From the NCBI RefSeq assembly GCF_009856605.1, contig NZ_CP047242.1, positions 2,796,001 through 2,860,000 of the forward strand: a stretch of 64,000 nt of DNA, given 5' to 3'. The notes beneath the pieces were generated by a model. It saw only the letters and a program-made list of their open reading frames with translations. It had not been told where the DNA came from and made no database searches. Positions 51,809-61,588 of the stretch are shown in pieces (position 1 is the first letter of the stretch; each line of letters begins with the position of its first letter). The DNA comes from Trichormus variabilis 0441. GTDB taxonomy: Bacteria > Cyanobacteriota > Cyanobacteriia > Cyanobacteriales > Nostocaceae. Made by a program: the position numbers and the translations under genes.

Positions 51809-52912
51809 TCAGAATGGCGCGATCGCCAAACAGATAACAGCTAAGATGGTAGCTATCACGTAAAATGAGCTAACTACCTGTAATTCTGACCAGCCTGATA
51901 GTTCTAAATGGTGGTGCAGAGGAGCCATTTTCAAGAGGCGCTTGCCTTTGCCGTCAGGGCCTTTAGTGGCTTTGTAGTAGCTTACCTGTGCCATTACAGA
52001 AAGGGTTTCAACGAAGAAGATACCACTGAGGATAAACAAGGCTACCAAACTGTTAGTTAGTAAGGCTACAGCCGCTAAAGCACCCCCCAGTGCTAGGGAA
52101 CCTGTATCACCCATAAATACCCTAGCTGGGTTGCGGTTGTGAGCTAAGAAACCTAAGCAACTACCACTTAAAGCTGCACAGAAAACCATTAATGCGGGGG
52201 ATGTTGGGGCAACTATAGCACCTAATGCGAGTAAGGCGATCGCTACAGTTCCTCCAGCCAAGCCATCAATACCATCAGTTAAATTAGTTGCATTACTCTC
52301 TGCCACTAGGACAAAGCCAGCCAAAGGCCAGAATAAAAATCCCAAAGGTAGGGCAAAGCTTACCCAGGGTAAAGCAATACTCGTAATATTAGCGGGTTGA
52401 TTAAACATTAACCATAAACAAAAGGCTGCTGCAAAACAGATTTGCAAAGCCAATTTCATCCGTGGGGATATACCCTTATTAGACTTGCGGCGCAGAATTT
52501 GCCAATCGTCAATCCAACCAATTAGCCCATAGCTAAGGGTGAGAGCCGAGACAGCAAGTACTTCTGTGGCAAAGTTAGACAGTACACAAGCACCTACCAC
52601 GGCAACAGGAATGAAAAATATCCCCCCCATTGTGGGTGTGCCGGCTTTTTTCAAATGGGCTTGAGGACCATCTTCACGGATGATTTGCCCAGTTTTCAGT
52701 GCTTGCAGTAGAGGTACGACAAAGTAACCTGCAATAGCTGAAGCAATAGTACATAGCAACAAGGGCAAGGTAAGCGATGTACCTTGCCAGGGATTTCTGT
52801 TTGCTATCCAATCCAAAGTTAAAGCTGCTATGCCTAGCCCGGCGGCTAAGGAAGAAGCTAGACCAATACCAGAAATATTTAATCCTTGATTAGGCGATAA
52901 TTTAGCGTCCAC
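51809..52912 (-). CDS. mraY: Phospho-N-acetylmuramoyl-pentapeptide transferase
   Basis: Makes lipid I of the peptidoglycan pathway, in the cytoplasmic membrane. 367 residues, about ten membrane helices. Signature motifs: GPQAHLKKAGTPTMGGIFF, LIGWIDDWQILRRKSNKG, NATNLTDGIDGLAGG, VFMGDTGSLALGG and the C-terminal KMAPLHHHLELSGW. The DDxx(D) and HHH residues are in place. It is not within a division/cell-wall cluster here, as is usual for cyanobacteria. Confidence 0.97.
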   Translation of the reverse strand: MDAKLSPNQGLNISGIGLASSLAAGLGIAALTLDWIANRNPWQGTSLTLPLLLCTIASAIAGYFVVPLLQALKTGQIIREDGPQAHLKKAGTPTMGGIFFIPVAVVGACVLSNFATEVLAVSALTLSYGLIGWIDDWQILRRKSNKGISPRMKLALQICFAAAFCLWLMFNQPANITSIALPWVSFALPLGFLFWPLAGFVLVAESNATNLTDGIDGLAGGTVAIALLALGAIVAPTSPALMVFCAALSGSCLGFLAHNRNPARVFMGDTGSLALGGALAAVALLTNSLVALFILSGIFFVETLSVMAQVSYYKATKGPDGKGKRLLKMAPLHHHLELSGWSELQVVSSFYVIATILAVICLAIAPF

Positions 52913-52990
52913 AAAAGTTTCCCTTCACTCCACACTTCAATAAAAATGAATTATAGGGACTATACATAACAGAGTCCCAGTCTCAAAAGA

Positions 52991-53227
52991 CTAATCTTCG
53001 TCTATGGTGATATCGTCATCATCATCATCAAGGTAATCGATGCCGTCTTCTCCACCCAGGAACTCTGATATTTCTTCTTCTTCATCGGAAAAATCTGGTT
53101 CATGAACGTCGCGGGAAATCAGACGACCGTTGGCTTGCAACCAATCTAATAGGGAAGATTCTTGCTTTAGAGGGATGACAGCCGCACGCTGGTTACGAGG
53201 TTCTTCACGTAAAGGAGAATTCAACAT
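52991..53227 (-). CDS. DUF3134-family small acidic protein
   Basis: A 78-residue cyanobacterial protein. The family core is LREEPRNQRAAVIPLKQESSLLDWLQANGRLISRD. The second half is very acidic (SDEEEEISEFLGGEDGIDYLDDDDDDITIDED) and probably disordered. No function is known. It starts 79 bp upstream of mraY on the same strand and may share its transcript. Confidence 0.85.
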   Translation of the reverse strand: MLNSPLREEPRNQRAAVIPLKQESSLLDWLQANGRLISRDVHEPDFSDEEEEISEFLGGEDGIDYLDDDDDDITIDED

Positions 53228-53470
53228 ATCGATATCTAATGAGCAAAAAGACTTATGTAACTAGACATTAAGCAGTCTATCACTTGAGACGGGATAATTT
53301 AGTTATTTCTTCAACTATTGGATTGATAAATCCGCAAGCTGACAGAAATAATTTATTTGATAAAGATAAACTAATTGGGAATAGATTTTTAGTTATTTTC
53401 CACCTCCATACATAGGACATTAATATCGATTTAATGTGAGTTTAATAGTGATGCTTGTTAAAGGAATGTG

Positions 53471-54055
53471 ATGTTGAAAAAAACAGCTTTATTAGATGCG
53501 ATCGCCGGGACTAATCGCGGTTTATTGGCTAGTGAACAGCAGAAACGGGCTATCTTAGCAGCGATCGCTACATTAGAAGACCTCAATCCTACACCGCGTC
53601 CAGTAGAAAATGCCAATCTGCTAGACGGCAATTGGCGACTACTATACACCACCAGTAAAGCTCTTTTAAACTTAGATCGCGTACCTGTATATAAACTTGG
53701 ACAAATTTATCAGTGTATTCGGGTAGAAACTACCAGCGTTTACAACATAGCAGAGATTTATGGCTTACCTTATCTCGAAGGATTAGTTAGCGTAGCTGCC
53801 AAATTTGAGCCAGTTTCAGAACGGCGTGTTCAAGTGAAATTCCAACGTTCCATCGTTGGTTTACAACGATTAATCGGGTACACTTCCCCAGAAGACTTTA
53901 TCCAACGAATTGAAGCTGGTAAAAAGTTCACTGCCCTAGACATACTTATAAAAAGTGATACACAGCAGGGATGGTTAGATATCACCTACATAGATCACAA
54001 CTTACGCATTGGCAGGGGTAACGAGGGTAGCGTGTTTGTTTTAAGTAAAACATAA
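53471..54055 (+). CDS. PAP/fibrillin (plastid lipid-associated) family protein
   Basis: A 194-residue lipocalin-like protein. ATG 53471 is preferred over the preceding GTG, with AAAGGA upstream. Pattern: LLDAIAGTNRGLLASEQQKRAILAAIATLEDLNPTPRP, LLDGNWRLLYTTSKALLNLDRVPVYKLGQIYQC, GWLDITYIDHNLRIGRGNEGSVFVLSK, all standard for cyanobacterial fibrillins. These bind lipids or isoprenoids at thylakoids and protect photosystems under stress. It precedes psaE on the same strand, but 308 bp separate them. Confidence 0.9.
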   Translation: MLKKTALLDAIAGTNRGLLASEQQKRAILAAIATLEDLNPTPRPVENANLLDGNWRLLYTTSKALLNLDRVPVYKLGQIYQCIRVETTSVYNIAEIYGLPYLEGLVSVAAKFEPVSERRVQVKFQRSIVGLQRLIGYTSPEDFIQRIEAGKKFTALDILIKSDTQQGWLDITYIDHNLRIGRGNEGSVFVLSKT

Positions 54056-54363
54056 GTTTTTTCTTAAAAATGTGTTTGCGAACGAAGTTACGCGATCATT
54101 TAACCTTTGTCAAGGAGGGTCTGACCCCCGTCTTAAGGCTGAGATTGGCAAGGAAACAGTGACTAAAGGAGGAGATTGACACTAGAGGCAAAGAATCGAG
54201 AAAAACCTATGACTGTTGACTATGAGCAACTGATAACTGACAGCCGACAAATAACCAATCAGACAAATAACTTAACAAAGCCTCTAGTGATGGCATTCAA
54301 GATGTAGAGTGAAATCAAATAGCCCTATATATTGGCAATTGATAACTAAAAGGGAAGATACTC
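54056..54363 (+). promoter_or_regulatory. Upstream region of psaE
   Basis: 308 bp without a gene. AAGGGAAG at about 54350 is the probable ribosome site. A small palindrome GGGTCTGACCC at 54118-54128 and heptamer-like AACTGATAACTGACAG (54228 on) are visible. Promoter elements not placed. Confidence 0.4.
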
Positions 54364-54579
54364 ATGGTTCAACGTGGTTCTAAAGTACGTATTCTCCGCC
54401 CAGAATCCTACTGGTTCCAAGATGTCGGAACTGTAGCTTCTGTTGACCAAAGTGGCATCAAATACCCAGTAATTGTCCGCTTTGATAAGGTAAACTACTC
54501 TGGCATCAACACCAACAACTTTGCGGTAGATGAATTAATAGAGGTGGAAGCACCTAAAGCCAAGCCTGCTAAAAAATAA
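54364..54579 (+). CDS. psaE: Photosystem I subunit IV (PsaE)
   Basis: A 71-residue peripheral PSI subunit on the stromal/cytoplasmic side, needed for ferredoxin docking and cyclic electron flow. The whole sequence matches the family: [62 protein letters not shown], then a Lys-rich tail. SH3-like fold. mutM follows 237 bp downstream on the same strand. Confidence 0.98.
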
Positions 54580-54816
54580 GCAGCCAAGCCTCAAAGGGAT
54601 TATTTAATGGGATGATGGGAGAAGGGTAAAATTATAGATACGAAGTATGAAATTATAATTTTTCATTCTTCACATCAGCCTACTCTACCGTATACCAACC
54701 GCCATGCGGATATTTACGGATTCTCCTGAGTAGTGCAACAAAGATTTAGAGTGTCTATATTCTTTCTCGTTTTTGATTTCCAAAAAGTATTCCCATAGCT
54801 TGCTCAATCAGCTTAA

Positions 54817-55650
54817 ATGCCTGAATTGCCTGAAGTTGAAACAGTACGGCGGGGTTTAAACCAACTAACCCTAAACCGAAAAATTACGGGTGGAGATGTG
54901 TTGCTTCATCGCACCATCGCTCACCCTTTTTCTGTTGGTGATTTTTTGAATGGAATTACCGGTGATTCCATTAGTGCTTGGCATCGTCGCGGTAAATATC
55001 TCCTCGCTTCCACTACTTCCGCCGCTTGGCTAGGTGTGCATCTGAGGATGACTGGTCAATTACTGTGGTTAAACCAAGATGAGCCTTTACATAAGCACAC
55101 GCGGGTAAGAATATTTTTCGAGGATCAACAGGAATTACGCTTTGTTGACCAACGAACTTTCGGTCAAATGTGGTGGGTTTCATCGGGAATGGCTGTAGAA
55201 AGCGTGATTACTGGTTTAGCTAAACTTGCCGTAGATCCCTTTTCACCTGAATTTACTGTTGAGTACCTTGCTAATAAGCTGCATAATCGTCGCCGTCCCA
55301 TAAAAACAGCACTATTAGACCAGTCGGTTGTTGCAGGATTAGGTAACATCTATGCTGACGAAGCATTGTTTAAAAGTGGTGTGTTACCAGAAACTCTATG
55401 TACAGAAGTGCAGTTAAAGCAAATTGAGCTTTTGAGGACGGCAATTATTCAAGTTTTGGAAACCAGTATTGAGGCTGGTGGTACAACTTTTAGTAATTTT
55501 CTCAACGTTAAAGGGGTCAACGGTAATTATGGTGGTGTCGCCTGGGTGTATAACCGTGCAGGGGAACCATGTAAAGTTTGTGGTGATGTAATTCAGCGCA
55601 TCAAGCTAGGTGGAAGATCCAGCCATTTTTGTCGCCAGTGTCAAGTTTAG
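54817..55650 (+). CDS. mutM: Formamidopyrimidine-DNA glycosylase
   Basis: Base-excision repair enzyme removing 8-oxoguanine and ring-opened purines. 277 residues. The catalytic N-terminus MPELPEVETVRRGL (Pro2 nucleophile, Glu3) is intact, as are HLRMTGQLLW, the helix-two-turn-helix (LLDQSVVAGLGNIYADEALF) and the C-terminal zinc finger (CKVCGDVIQRIKLGGRSSHFCRQC). Its place after psaE, a source of oxidative stress, recurs in cyanobacteria. Confidence 0.97.
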   Translation: MPELPEVETVRRGLNQLTLNRKITGGDVLLHRTIAHPFSVGDFLNGITGDSISAWHRRGKYLLASTTSAAWLGVHLRMTGQLLWLNQDEPLHKHTRVRIFFEDQQELRFVDQRTFGQMWWVSSGMAVESVITGLAKLAVDPFSPEFTVEYLANKLHNRRRPIKTALLDQSVVAGLGNIYADEALFKSGVLPETLCTEVQLKQIELLRTAIIQVLETSIEAGGTTFSNFLNVKGVNGNYGGVAWVYNRAGEPCKVCGDVIQRIKLGGRSSHFCRQCQV

Positions 55651-55779
55651 GGGTGTAGAGAAAAAATAATTGTTTCCATTGAAAGTATTGATACCTGTCG
55701 CACCCCAGGTAAATTGAACTTTTGTACTCGGCTGCAAGCTAAAATCCTCTATGAGCCGATAAAAAAATAGAGGGGATTT

Positions 55780-55992
55780 ATGCCAGTTAAAAAAGGAGAA
55801 ATGGTTCGCGCTATCCGCGAGAAACTAGAAAATAGTGTAGAAGCGACAGCCAGCGATACTCGCTTTCCAGCTTACTTGTTTGAAACTAAGGGTGAAGTCG
55901 TAGATATCAAAGGTGATTACGCACTGGTAATGTTTGGACAAGTACCAACGCCTAATATCTGGTTACGTTTAGATCAAATTGAATCGTTTTAA
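55780..55992 (+). CDS. ndhO: NAD(P)H-quinone oxidoreductase subunit O
   Basis: A 70-residue peripheral subunit of the cyanobacterial NDH-1 complex (ferredoxin-plastoquinone reductase). The sequence [60 protein letters not shown] is the full NdhO domain. No membrane segment. 129 bp after mutM, 157 bp before mdh, same strand. Confidence 0.96.
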   Translation: MPVKKGEMVRAIREKLENSVEATASDTRFPAYLFETKGEVVDIKGDYALVMFGQVPTPNIWLRLDQIESF

Positions 55993-56149
55993 CGCGGGGA
56001 GTAGGGGAAGAGACTTTAGCTAACTAATGTCGAGTTTCCTTGCTTCCAGCCAATTCACTCCATGACAAATTACAATTTGCGAATTACAAGTTACAAATTC
56101 ATCTAAGTTGTTAAGGTGGGTGGTGTAAGGATGCAATTCTACTCGAACT

Positions 56150-57124
56150 ATGTCTTCTTCTCCAGACTCCCCCCCAATTTTGCATCGTCTACCTCGTGTC
56201 GCCATTATTGGTGCTGGTAGGGTTGGTAGCACTTTAGCTCAACGTATTGCTGAAAAAAATCTAGCAGATGTGGTGCTATTAGATATTGTTGAGGGTATGC
56301 CTCAAGGATTGGCACTAGATTTATTAGAAGCTAGGGGTATTGAACTGCATAATCGTCAGATTATCGGCACAAATAATTATGCTGATACCTCTGGTTCACA
56401 AATTGTCGTTATAACAGCCGGATTTCCCCGCAAGCCAGGGATGAGTCGGGATGACTTGTTGAGAACTAACGCCAAAATTGTTGTGGAAGCAGCAAAGCAA
56501 GCGATCGCCTACTCTCCCTGTGCTATTTTTATCGTAGTCACTAATCCTCTGGATGTAATGACCTATTTAGCTTGGGAAGCTACAGGTTTACCCCGTAACC
56601 GCATCATGGGTATGGCTGGGGTGTTAGACTCGGCAAGATTTGAAACTTTTATAGCCTTGGAATTAGGAGTATTACCTGCGGATGTCAAAGCGATGGTATT
56701 GGGTAGTCATGGGGATTTGATGGTTCCCCTGTCTCGTCATGCCACAGTTAATGGTATCCCGATTACAGAATTGTTAGATGCAGCCACAATAGAAAGGTTG
56801 GTGGAGAGAACCCGTAATGGTGGTGCGGAAATTGTGGAACTTATGCAGACTGGTGGCGCATTTTTTGCACCTGCATCAGCTACAAGTTTGATGGTGGAAT
56901 CGATTTTATTGAATCAGTCGCGCCTGTTACCTGTGTCTGTATATCTGCAAGGCGAATATGGTTTAAAAGATGTAGTGATTGGTGTTCCTTGTCGCCTGGG
57001 ATTAAATGGAATTGAGAGTGTAATCGAATTAAATCTCAGTGATAGTGAAAGAGAAGCTTTACAAACTTCGGCTCAATCGGTGCAGAAAAATATTGAGCGA
57101 TGGCATTCTACCCAGCATAGCTGA
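56150..57124 (+). CDS. mdh: Malate dehydrogenase (LDH-like type)
   Basis: Interconverts malate and oxaloacetate with NAD. 324 residues: Rossmann motif VAIIGAGRVGSTLAQRI, cofactor Asp in LLDIVEGMPQG, substrate loop AGFPRKPGMSRDDLL (the Arg typical of malate specificity), VVTNPLDVMTYLAW, MAGVLDSARFETFIA, and the catalytic His in VLGSHGDLMVPL. Intact. It lies at the end of the psaE-mutM-ndhO-mdh row. Confidence 0.96.
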   Translation: MSSSPDSPPILHRLPRVAIIGAGRVGSTLAQRIAEKNLADVVLLDIVEGMPQGLALDLLEARGIELHNRQIIGTNNYADTSGSQIVVITAGFPRKPGMSRDDLLRTNAKIVVEAAKQAIAYSPCAIFIVVTNPLDVMTYLAWEATGLPRNRIMGMAGVLDSARFETFIALELGVLPADVKAMVLGSHGDLMVPLSRHATVNGIPITELLDAATIERLVERTRNGGAEIVELMQTGGAFFAPASATSLMVESILLNQSRLLPVSVYLQGEYGLKDVVIGVPCRLGLNGIESVIELNLSDSEREALQTSAQSVQKNIERWHSTQHS

Positions 57125-57226
57125 TATCAATAAATTTTGAGTGTCACTTGATGAACTAAAAATATCTTACCTGAGATGTATATTTTAAAGATATTGGTAT
57201 GTTATTGGTTTCAGGAAAAGTAACTA

Positions 57227-58057
57227 TTAATGAAGTATTTTCTGGCTTTGCTTTCGCATCCACAATGCTAGTACACCCATAAACACAACTCCCATGATTC
57301 CTTGTAGGGGATTGTTATTCACTCCAGTTACCCAGTCAGGAACTTGACCTGAATATTGAATTAATCCTCCTACATTGATAATGTAGTATCCCCAGACTAA
57401 ACCACCATGTAACCCAATTGGTAAACCCAAACGTCCCCTACGCCAGCGTTTACCCCATACCTGCGTTAGCCCCAACAAGACCAAAGCTGGAAATTGCGGT
57501 AGTGTATGAATAATGACTTCTAGTGGTTTAATAAAATGTAGTGATGCAAATGTAACTGCATCTATCCACAATGCCGAAGGTGGACTGTAATCTCGTTGCA
57601 ACTCATCCAGCAACCATCCACGAAATAACAATTCTTCAGCAAATCCCACACCCAAACCGACGAAAAAGCCTTCTAAAACTATCTTGAGTAATAAAATTGT
57701 TGGTTGCTGCCATTTTAGCCAGCCCAAAAAACCTTCAATGGTGAATAAAATCAGAATGTTAATCAACCCCATTCCCAAGCCACAAAGCATTTCTACACCA
57801 TTACGCCGCGTGAATTCTAAACCATAGTGCTGAAGTATTTGCGGTTGCTGATAGACATTAATACCCCACAATCTCAGCAAAAAAATGAACTCTGCATACA
57901 ACAACACCATTGTCAAGATACTTGCTAAATTAGTATCACGCACTAATAAGTAAATTGGTGCGGCCAAAGGTAACCATAAGAATAATAAAGCGAGAATAAA
58001 ATAGCCCAGCCTAATTGGGGCTGGACGCTGGGCTAAAAAAGCAAGTCTGTTTTTCAT
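57227..58057 (-). CDS. CPBP-family intramembrane metalloprotease
   Basis: A 276-residue, eight-helix membrane protein (ATG 58057 preferred; an upstream ATG adds seven residues). The Abi/CPBP motifs are present: VGFAEELLFRGWLLDEL (EExxxR), ALWIDAVTFASLHFIKP (FxxxH), and LGLPIGLHGGLVWGYYIIN (HxxxN/B-like). Family members process prenylated or membrane proteins; the target is unknown. Convergent with mdh. Confidence 0.9.
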   Translation of the reverse strand: MKNRLAFLAQRPAPIRLGYFILALLFLWLPLAAPIYLLVRDTNLASILTMVLLYAEFIFLLRLWGINVYQQPQILQHYGLEFTRRNGVEMLCGLGMGLINILILFTIEGFLGWLKWQQPTILLLKIVLEGFFVGLGVGFAEELLFRGWLLDELQRDYSPPSALWIDAVTFASLHFIKPLEVIIHTLPQFPALVLLGLTQVWGKRWRRGRLGLPIGLHGGLVWGYYIINVGGLIQYSGQVPDWVTGVNNNPLQGIMGVVFMGVLALWMRKQSQKILH

Positions 58058-58176
58058 ATAGGGTTCACCAGTCAGCACTCCAGATTATGACTGATGACAT
58101 CATCATTGGTAATCCATACTTCGCAGTTGGCAATATTCGTTGTAAGAGCGAGACCTTGCTATTGAAGATTTACCGA

Positions 58177-58458
58177 TTATTCATCGGGTTCGATGGTACT
58201 GCTAAGACCGTGATCTTTGAGGGTTTCGCAGTAAAATTCTGCGTGTTCTTGAGCGCAGGTAATAACTAAGGCAAGCCCATTAGTGTGGGCTTCCATCATA
58301 ATACTCACAGCTTGAGGCTGGGTTAGGCTCGGCACGGTGGTGATTAGTACTTGCACCACATACTCCATAGAGTTGTAGTCATCGTTATGGAGCAAAACGC
58401 GATACCGAGGCGCGAGCTTGCGGGATGTGGAACGCTTCTCAATGGTTTCGACTGACAC
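58177..58458 (-). CDS. clpS: ATP-dependent Clp protease adaptor ClpS
   Basis: A 93-residue adaptor that delivers N-degron substrates to ClpC/ClpP. The core is YRVLLHNDDYNSMEYVVQVLITTVPSLTQPQAVSIMMEAHTNGLALVITCAQEHAEFYCETLKDHGLSSTIEP. The Asn-Asp-Asp and His residues of the substrate pocket (HNDDYN, EAHTNG) are all present. The short variable N-terminus is basic and Ser/Thr-rich. Confidence 0.96.
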   Translation of the reverse strand: MSVETIEKRSTSRKLAPRYRVLLHNDDYNSMEYVVQVLITTVPSLTQPQAVSIMMEAHTNGLALVITCAQEHAEFYCETLKDHGLSSTIEPDE

Positions 58459-58718
58459 AGCTTTTGCTCTTGCCTTTTGGAGTTACTACAATACAGTTTC
58501 TGTACAGCGATCGCTTAACGGTCATTTACTCATTTTATAGCATTTTCACGAGAATTTTATGTCATGGAAGACTTTCTTGCCAATAGTTTGTCTCGGCAAA
58601 ACAGTATTACTGGACATACTGCAATAGTTTTACAGCATATTTTCATCATAATATTCTACTTTCACTTTTAAAATAAAAGGAGAAGAAACCTGCAAATTTA
58701 TCCTTGCCATTGCCCTAA

Positions 58719-59087
58719 ATGATTATGGACATAAGTCTCAACTTTCAACCAGGACAAATTGTGTCTTTAGAGCATGGCGAGAGGAATCTGTATGCAGAAG
58801 TGATTCAAGTTGTAGTTGCCCGCCAGTTATGCTGGGTTCGTCCCCTACTGCTAGTAACTTATACTCCCGAACTACCAATAATAATTGATTTACGAGATGG
58901 ATCTGACTTACTTTGGCCTATCAAACTATTTAGACACGCCCTAGATACAGAAGTTATTACCCTCCTGAGTCAAGTGTTACTCAAAGAGCCAAAATTAGAA
59001 CCAGACTTAGTAGCCAAGCAGCAACTCCATCAATTCATTCAACAACTTTGGCAAGCGTATCAGGAGGAAGTAAGGAATGGAGAATAG
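58719..59087 (+). CDS. Conserved cyanobacterial protein, unknown
   Basis: A 122-residue soluble protein: MDISLNFQPGQIVSLEHGERNLYAEVIQVVVARQLCWVRPLLL, DLRDGSDLLWPIKLFRHALDTEVI, LLKEPKLEP, LHQFIQQLWQAYQEE. The first half is beta-rich and SH3- or KOW-like; the second is helical. I cannot name the family. The start is ATG 58719 or ATG 58725. Convergent with the aminotransferase gene. Confidence 0.7.
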   Translation: MIMDISLNFQPGQIVSLEHGERNLYAEVIQVVVARQLCWVRPLLLVTYTPELPIIIDLRDGSDLLWPIKLFRHALDTEVITLLSQVLLKEPKLEPDLVAKQQLHQFIQQLWQAYQEEVRNGE

Positions 59088-59116
59088 AGAGCCGAGGGAA
59101 AACTAACGACCATTGA

Positions 59117-60289
59117 CTAAGAATATCGAATTCCCGCATCCTGCATCCGTTGAATAGCTTCATGCAAACGTTCCTCACAGATGGTGAGGGCAATTCTAAA
59201 ATAACCTTCACCTGACACGCCATAGCCAACCCCTGGGGGAACGACGATACCACATTTATCGAGCAGCAAAGTAGTAAATTCAGTAGAGGTGTATCCAGGC
59301 GGTACAGGAACCCAAACATAAAGAGTAGCTTTTGGTGGTTCGATAGGCCATCCTAAAGATTGCAATCCCTTAACAATAATGTCACGACGATTTTGGTAAA
59401 CTGACATCACAGCTTGTAGTTCTACTTCATCGGTGTTGTAAGCTGCGATCGCAGCTTTTTGAATTGCTTTAAATACTCCAGAGTCAACATTCGTTTTTAC
59501 CTGACTCAAGCCCTGAATAGCATAGGCATTACCAACCGCAAATCCAATCCTCCAGCCTGTCATATTGTATGACTTCGATAGACTGTGAAACTCAATGGCA
59601 ATGTCCTTCGCACCTGGAATTTGCAGGACACTTGGTGGTTTGTAGCCATCATACGCCATTTCTGAATAAGCATGATCATGGCACAACAAAATACTGTGCT
59701 GCTGACAAAAAGCTACTAATTCCTCAAAAAACTCTAGTGTTGCTAAAGCCCCAGTAGGGTTGTTAGGATAATTAACCCACAACATTTTCGCTTTACGGGC
59801 AACTTCCTCAGGGATTAAATCTAAATCGGGTAAAAATTTATTTTCCGCTTTCAGAGGCATGGTGAAAGGTTCGCCCCCAGCAAAAATCGTGGAAGTTCTA
59901 TACACGGGATAACCAGGATCTGGTATTAATGTGTAATCTCCTGCTTCCACAAAAGCTAAAAAAGTATTATGTATAGCCTCTTTGGAACCAATAGAAGAAA
60001 CAACTTCCGTGTTGGGATTTAAATCCACTACCCCAAATCGACGTTCCATCCACTTTACGGCTGCTTCTCTAAACTCTTGTGTGCCTTCGTAAGGTGGATA
60101 GTTATGGTTAGAAGCTTCATCAATTGCCTCACGCATCGCCTGGAGAATATGAGCAGGAGTTGGCTTATCAGGATCACCGACTCCTATATTAATGATGTCA
60201 ACTCCTTGGGCAATCAGTGCTTCCCGTTTACGGTTAATTTCAGCAAACAAATAAGGAGGAATTTTTTCTAAACGTTTAGCAAACTGCAT
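59117..60289 (-). CDS. LL-diaminopimelate aminotransferase-type PLP enzyme
   Basis: A 390-residue class I/II aminotransferase. Motifs: IPPYLFAEINRKREALIAQGVDIINIGVGDPDKPTP, SIGSKEAIHNTFLAFVEAGD, VNYPNNPTGALA, CHDHAYSEMAYDGYKPPS, and the PLP lysine in SLSKSYNMTGWRIGF. The start and the GVGDPD motif are those of the LL-DAP aminotransferase group (DapL, lysine/peptidoglycan route), which also contains related aspartate aminotransferases. Substrate therefore likely but not certain. Confidence 0.88.
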   Translation of the reverse strand: MQFAKRLEKIPPYLFAEINRKREALIAQGVDIINIGVGDPDKPTPAHILQAMREAIDEASNHNYPPYEGTQEFREAAVKWMERRFGVVDLNPNTEVVSSIGSKEAIHNTFLAFVEAGDYTLIPDPGYPVYRTSTIFAGGEPFTMPLKAENKFLPDLDLIPEEVARKAKMLWVNYPNNPTGALATLEFFEELVAFCQQHSILLCHDHAYSEMAYDGYKPPSVLQIPGAKDIAIEFHSLSKSYNMTGWRIGFAVGNAYAIQGLSQVKTNVDSGVFKAIQKAAIAAYNTDEVELQAVMSVYQNRRDIIVKGLQSLGWPIEPPKATLYVWVPVPPGYTSTEFTTLLLDKCGIVVPPGVGYGVSGEGYFRIALTICEERLHEAIQRMQDAGIRYS

Positions 60290-60506
60290 GGCAACTTGTA
60301 ACTAATGCAAAAGTGGATGCTCTTTAGCACAGTTTACGCCACACGAGGTAACTAAATCACGGTAACCCGTTGCTTATTAGCTCTTACACTTTGACTGTGA
60401 TGGCGACTTTTGTTGTTACCAACTATGTAAATTTTTCTAGCTTAGTGTTACTAATTATTGCAGAATTAATTTTTCTTAGAGAAAAATACTAAGGTGATGA
60501 GCAGAT

Positions 60507-60713
60507 TCAATGTCCTAACCCTAGACTAGGAACTAACTGAACACGACCAGCATCCATCTCTGCCATCAATAATTCTAGGGCTTCGTAGTCAACGTCCGAG
60601 ATGTGACCCATTGCAGTCAACTCAAAATTAATCTCGTTTTCTATTTCTGGAGTTAACTTTTTAATATCCAGTGCTTTTTCTACCAACTGCCGAATTGCAT
60701 ATCTAGTTTTCAT
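60507..60713 (-). CDS. Small conserved protein, unknown
   Basis: A 68-residue helical protein: MKTRYAIRQLVEKALDIKKLTPEIENEINFELTAMGHISDVDYEALELLMAEMDAGRVQLVPS. The pattern of alternating helices suits the small cyanobacterial family found near many genes. Function unknown. No obvious ribosome site besides weak AGG-like bases. Confidence 0.65.
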   Translation of the reverse strand: MKTRYAIRQLVEKALDIKKLTPEIENEINFELTAMGHISDVDYEALELLMAEMDAGRVQLVPSLGLGH

Positions 60714-61186
60714 AGGTGTATGAACCCACTTTCAGTGATACTAAATTATCCAAGATAGAGTTAAGTATAAAATGTGATCCAGTCATGGCTATTTAAGTGA
60801 TTTAGATCACAATTAAACTCAGTAGATATTTCCTGATTTAACTCACGATTTGAAATGAAAATTTACAACGATTTCACCATTTAAATCGCTACTCAAAATA
60901 TGGCTCAATCAGTAGTGTTTACGAATAAGTCAGGCTTCGTAGCACAATTTTTAGTGATTGCTTTGGTTGGGTATCCCTACCACTGTTGATTTTTTTAGAA
61001 CCTCAAGGAAAAAAAAGTATATATGAACACATTTCCCTAGTAAGTTATGACAATCTTTAAACAGACCCGCAACAAACATAAAGATTCAGCAAAGAGACTT
61101 AGGACGTATGGTCGATGCCAAGGCAAAAAGTTTATGTTCAAATAAATTCAAGCTCCACAATTCAGTAACTCTAATTAGGATTTAAT
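60714..61186. other. 473-bp non-coding region
   Basis: Probable promoter region of the small helical protein (left) and the STAS gene (right). A basic 32-codon frame (61047-61145, MTIFKQTRNKHKDSAKRLRT...) has no clear ribosome site and is not called as a gene. Nothing else stands out. Confidence 0.5.
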
Positions 61187-61525
61187 ATGCAAGCAGTACT
61201 GAAGTGTCCGAAAATTCAGGTAATCCGTCCTTATGGCTGTCTGAATGCGACTAATGCTTTGGAATTTGAACAAGACTTAACCAAAACGCTGGCAAAGGAG
61301 GATATCTCAAGCTTGTGGGTGGATTTAGCAGATGTAGAATCCTTAGACAGCTCTGGACTGATGGCTTTAGTATCTGCACTGAAAATAGCTCAAAACCTGG
61401 GTAAGGGTTTTCAGCTTTACTCTGTTTCCCCAGCAACCAGGATTATTTTTGAGTTAACCCAACTCAACGAAATTTTTGAAATCTTTGAACACGAAGCAGA
61501 GTTGGTAGTCGGTCAATTATATTAA
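61187..61525 (+). CDS. STAS-domain protein (anti-sigma factor antagonist-like)
   Basis: A 112-residue single STAS domain. VIRPYGCLNATNALEFEQDL, LWVDLADVESLDSSGLMALVSALKIAQ and IFELTQLNEIFEIFE match the SpoIIAA fold. The phospho-acceptor position is Ser in ESLDSSGL. Such proteins are switched by a serine kinase and phosphatase; no partner is adjacent. TAGGA-type ribosome site (AGGA) nine bases upstream of the ATG. Confidence 0.9.
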   Translation: MQAVLKCPKIQVIRPYGCLNATNALEFEQDLTKTLAKEDISSLWVDLADVESLDSSGLMALVSALKIAQNLGKGFQLYSVSPATRIIFELTQLNEIFEIFEHEAELVVGQLY

Positions 61526-61588
61526 AACAGTCCATAAATATTAACAAATAAACTGGTTGAGCAGCGCTTAGTGTAAAGGAGTTCTAAG

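Noticed and set aside
61047..61145. Basic 32-residue frame MTIFKQTRNKHKDSAKRL...
   Set aside because: No ribosome site and no family resemblance; kept only as a remark in the intergenic entry.
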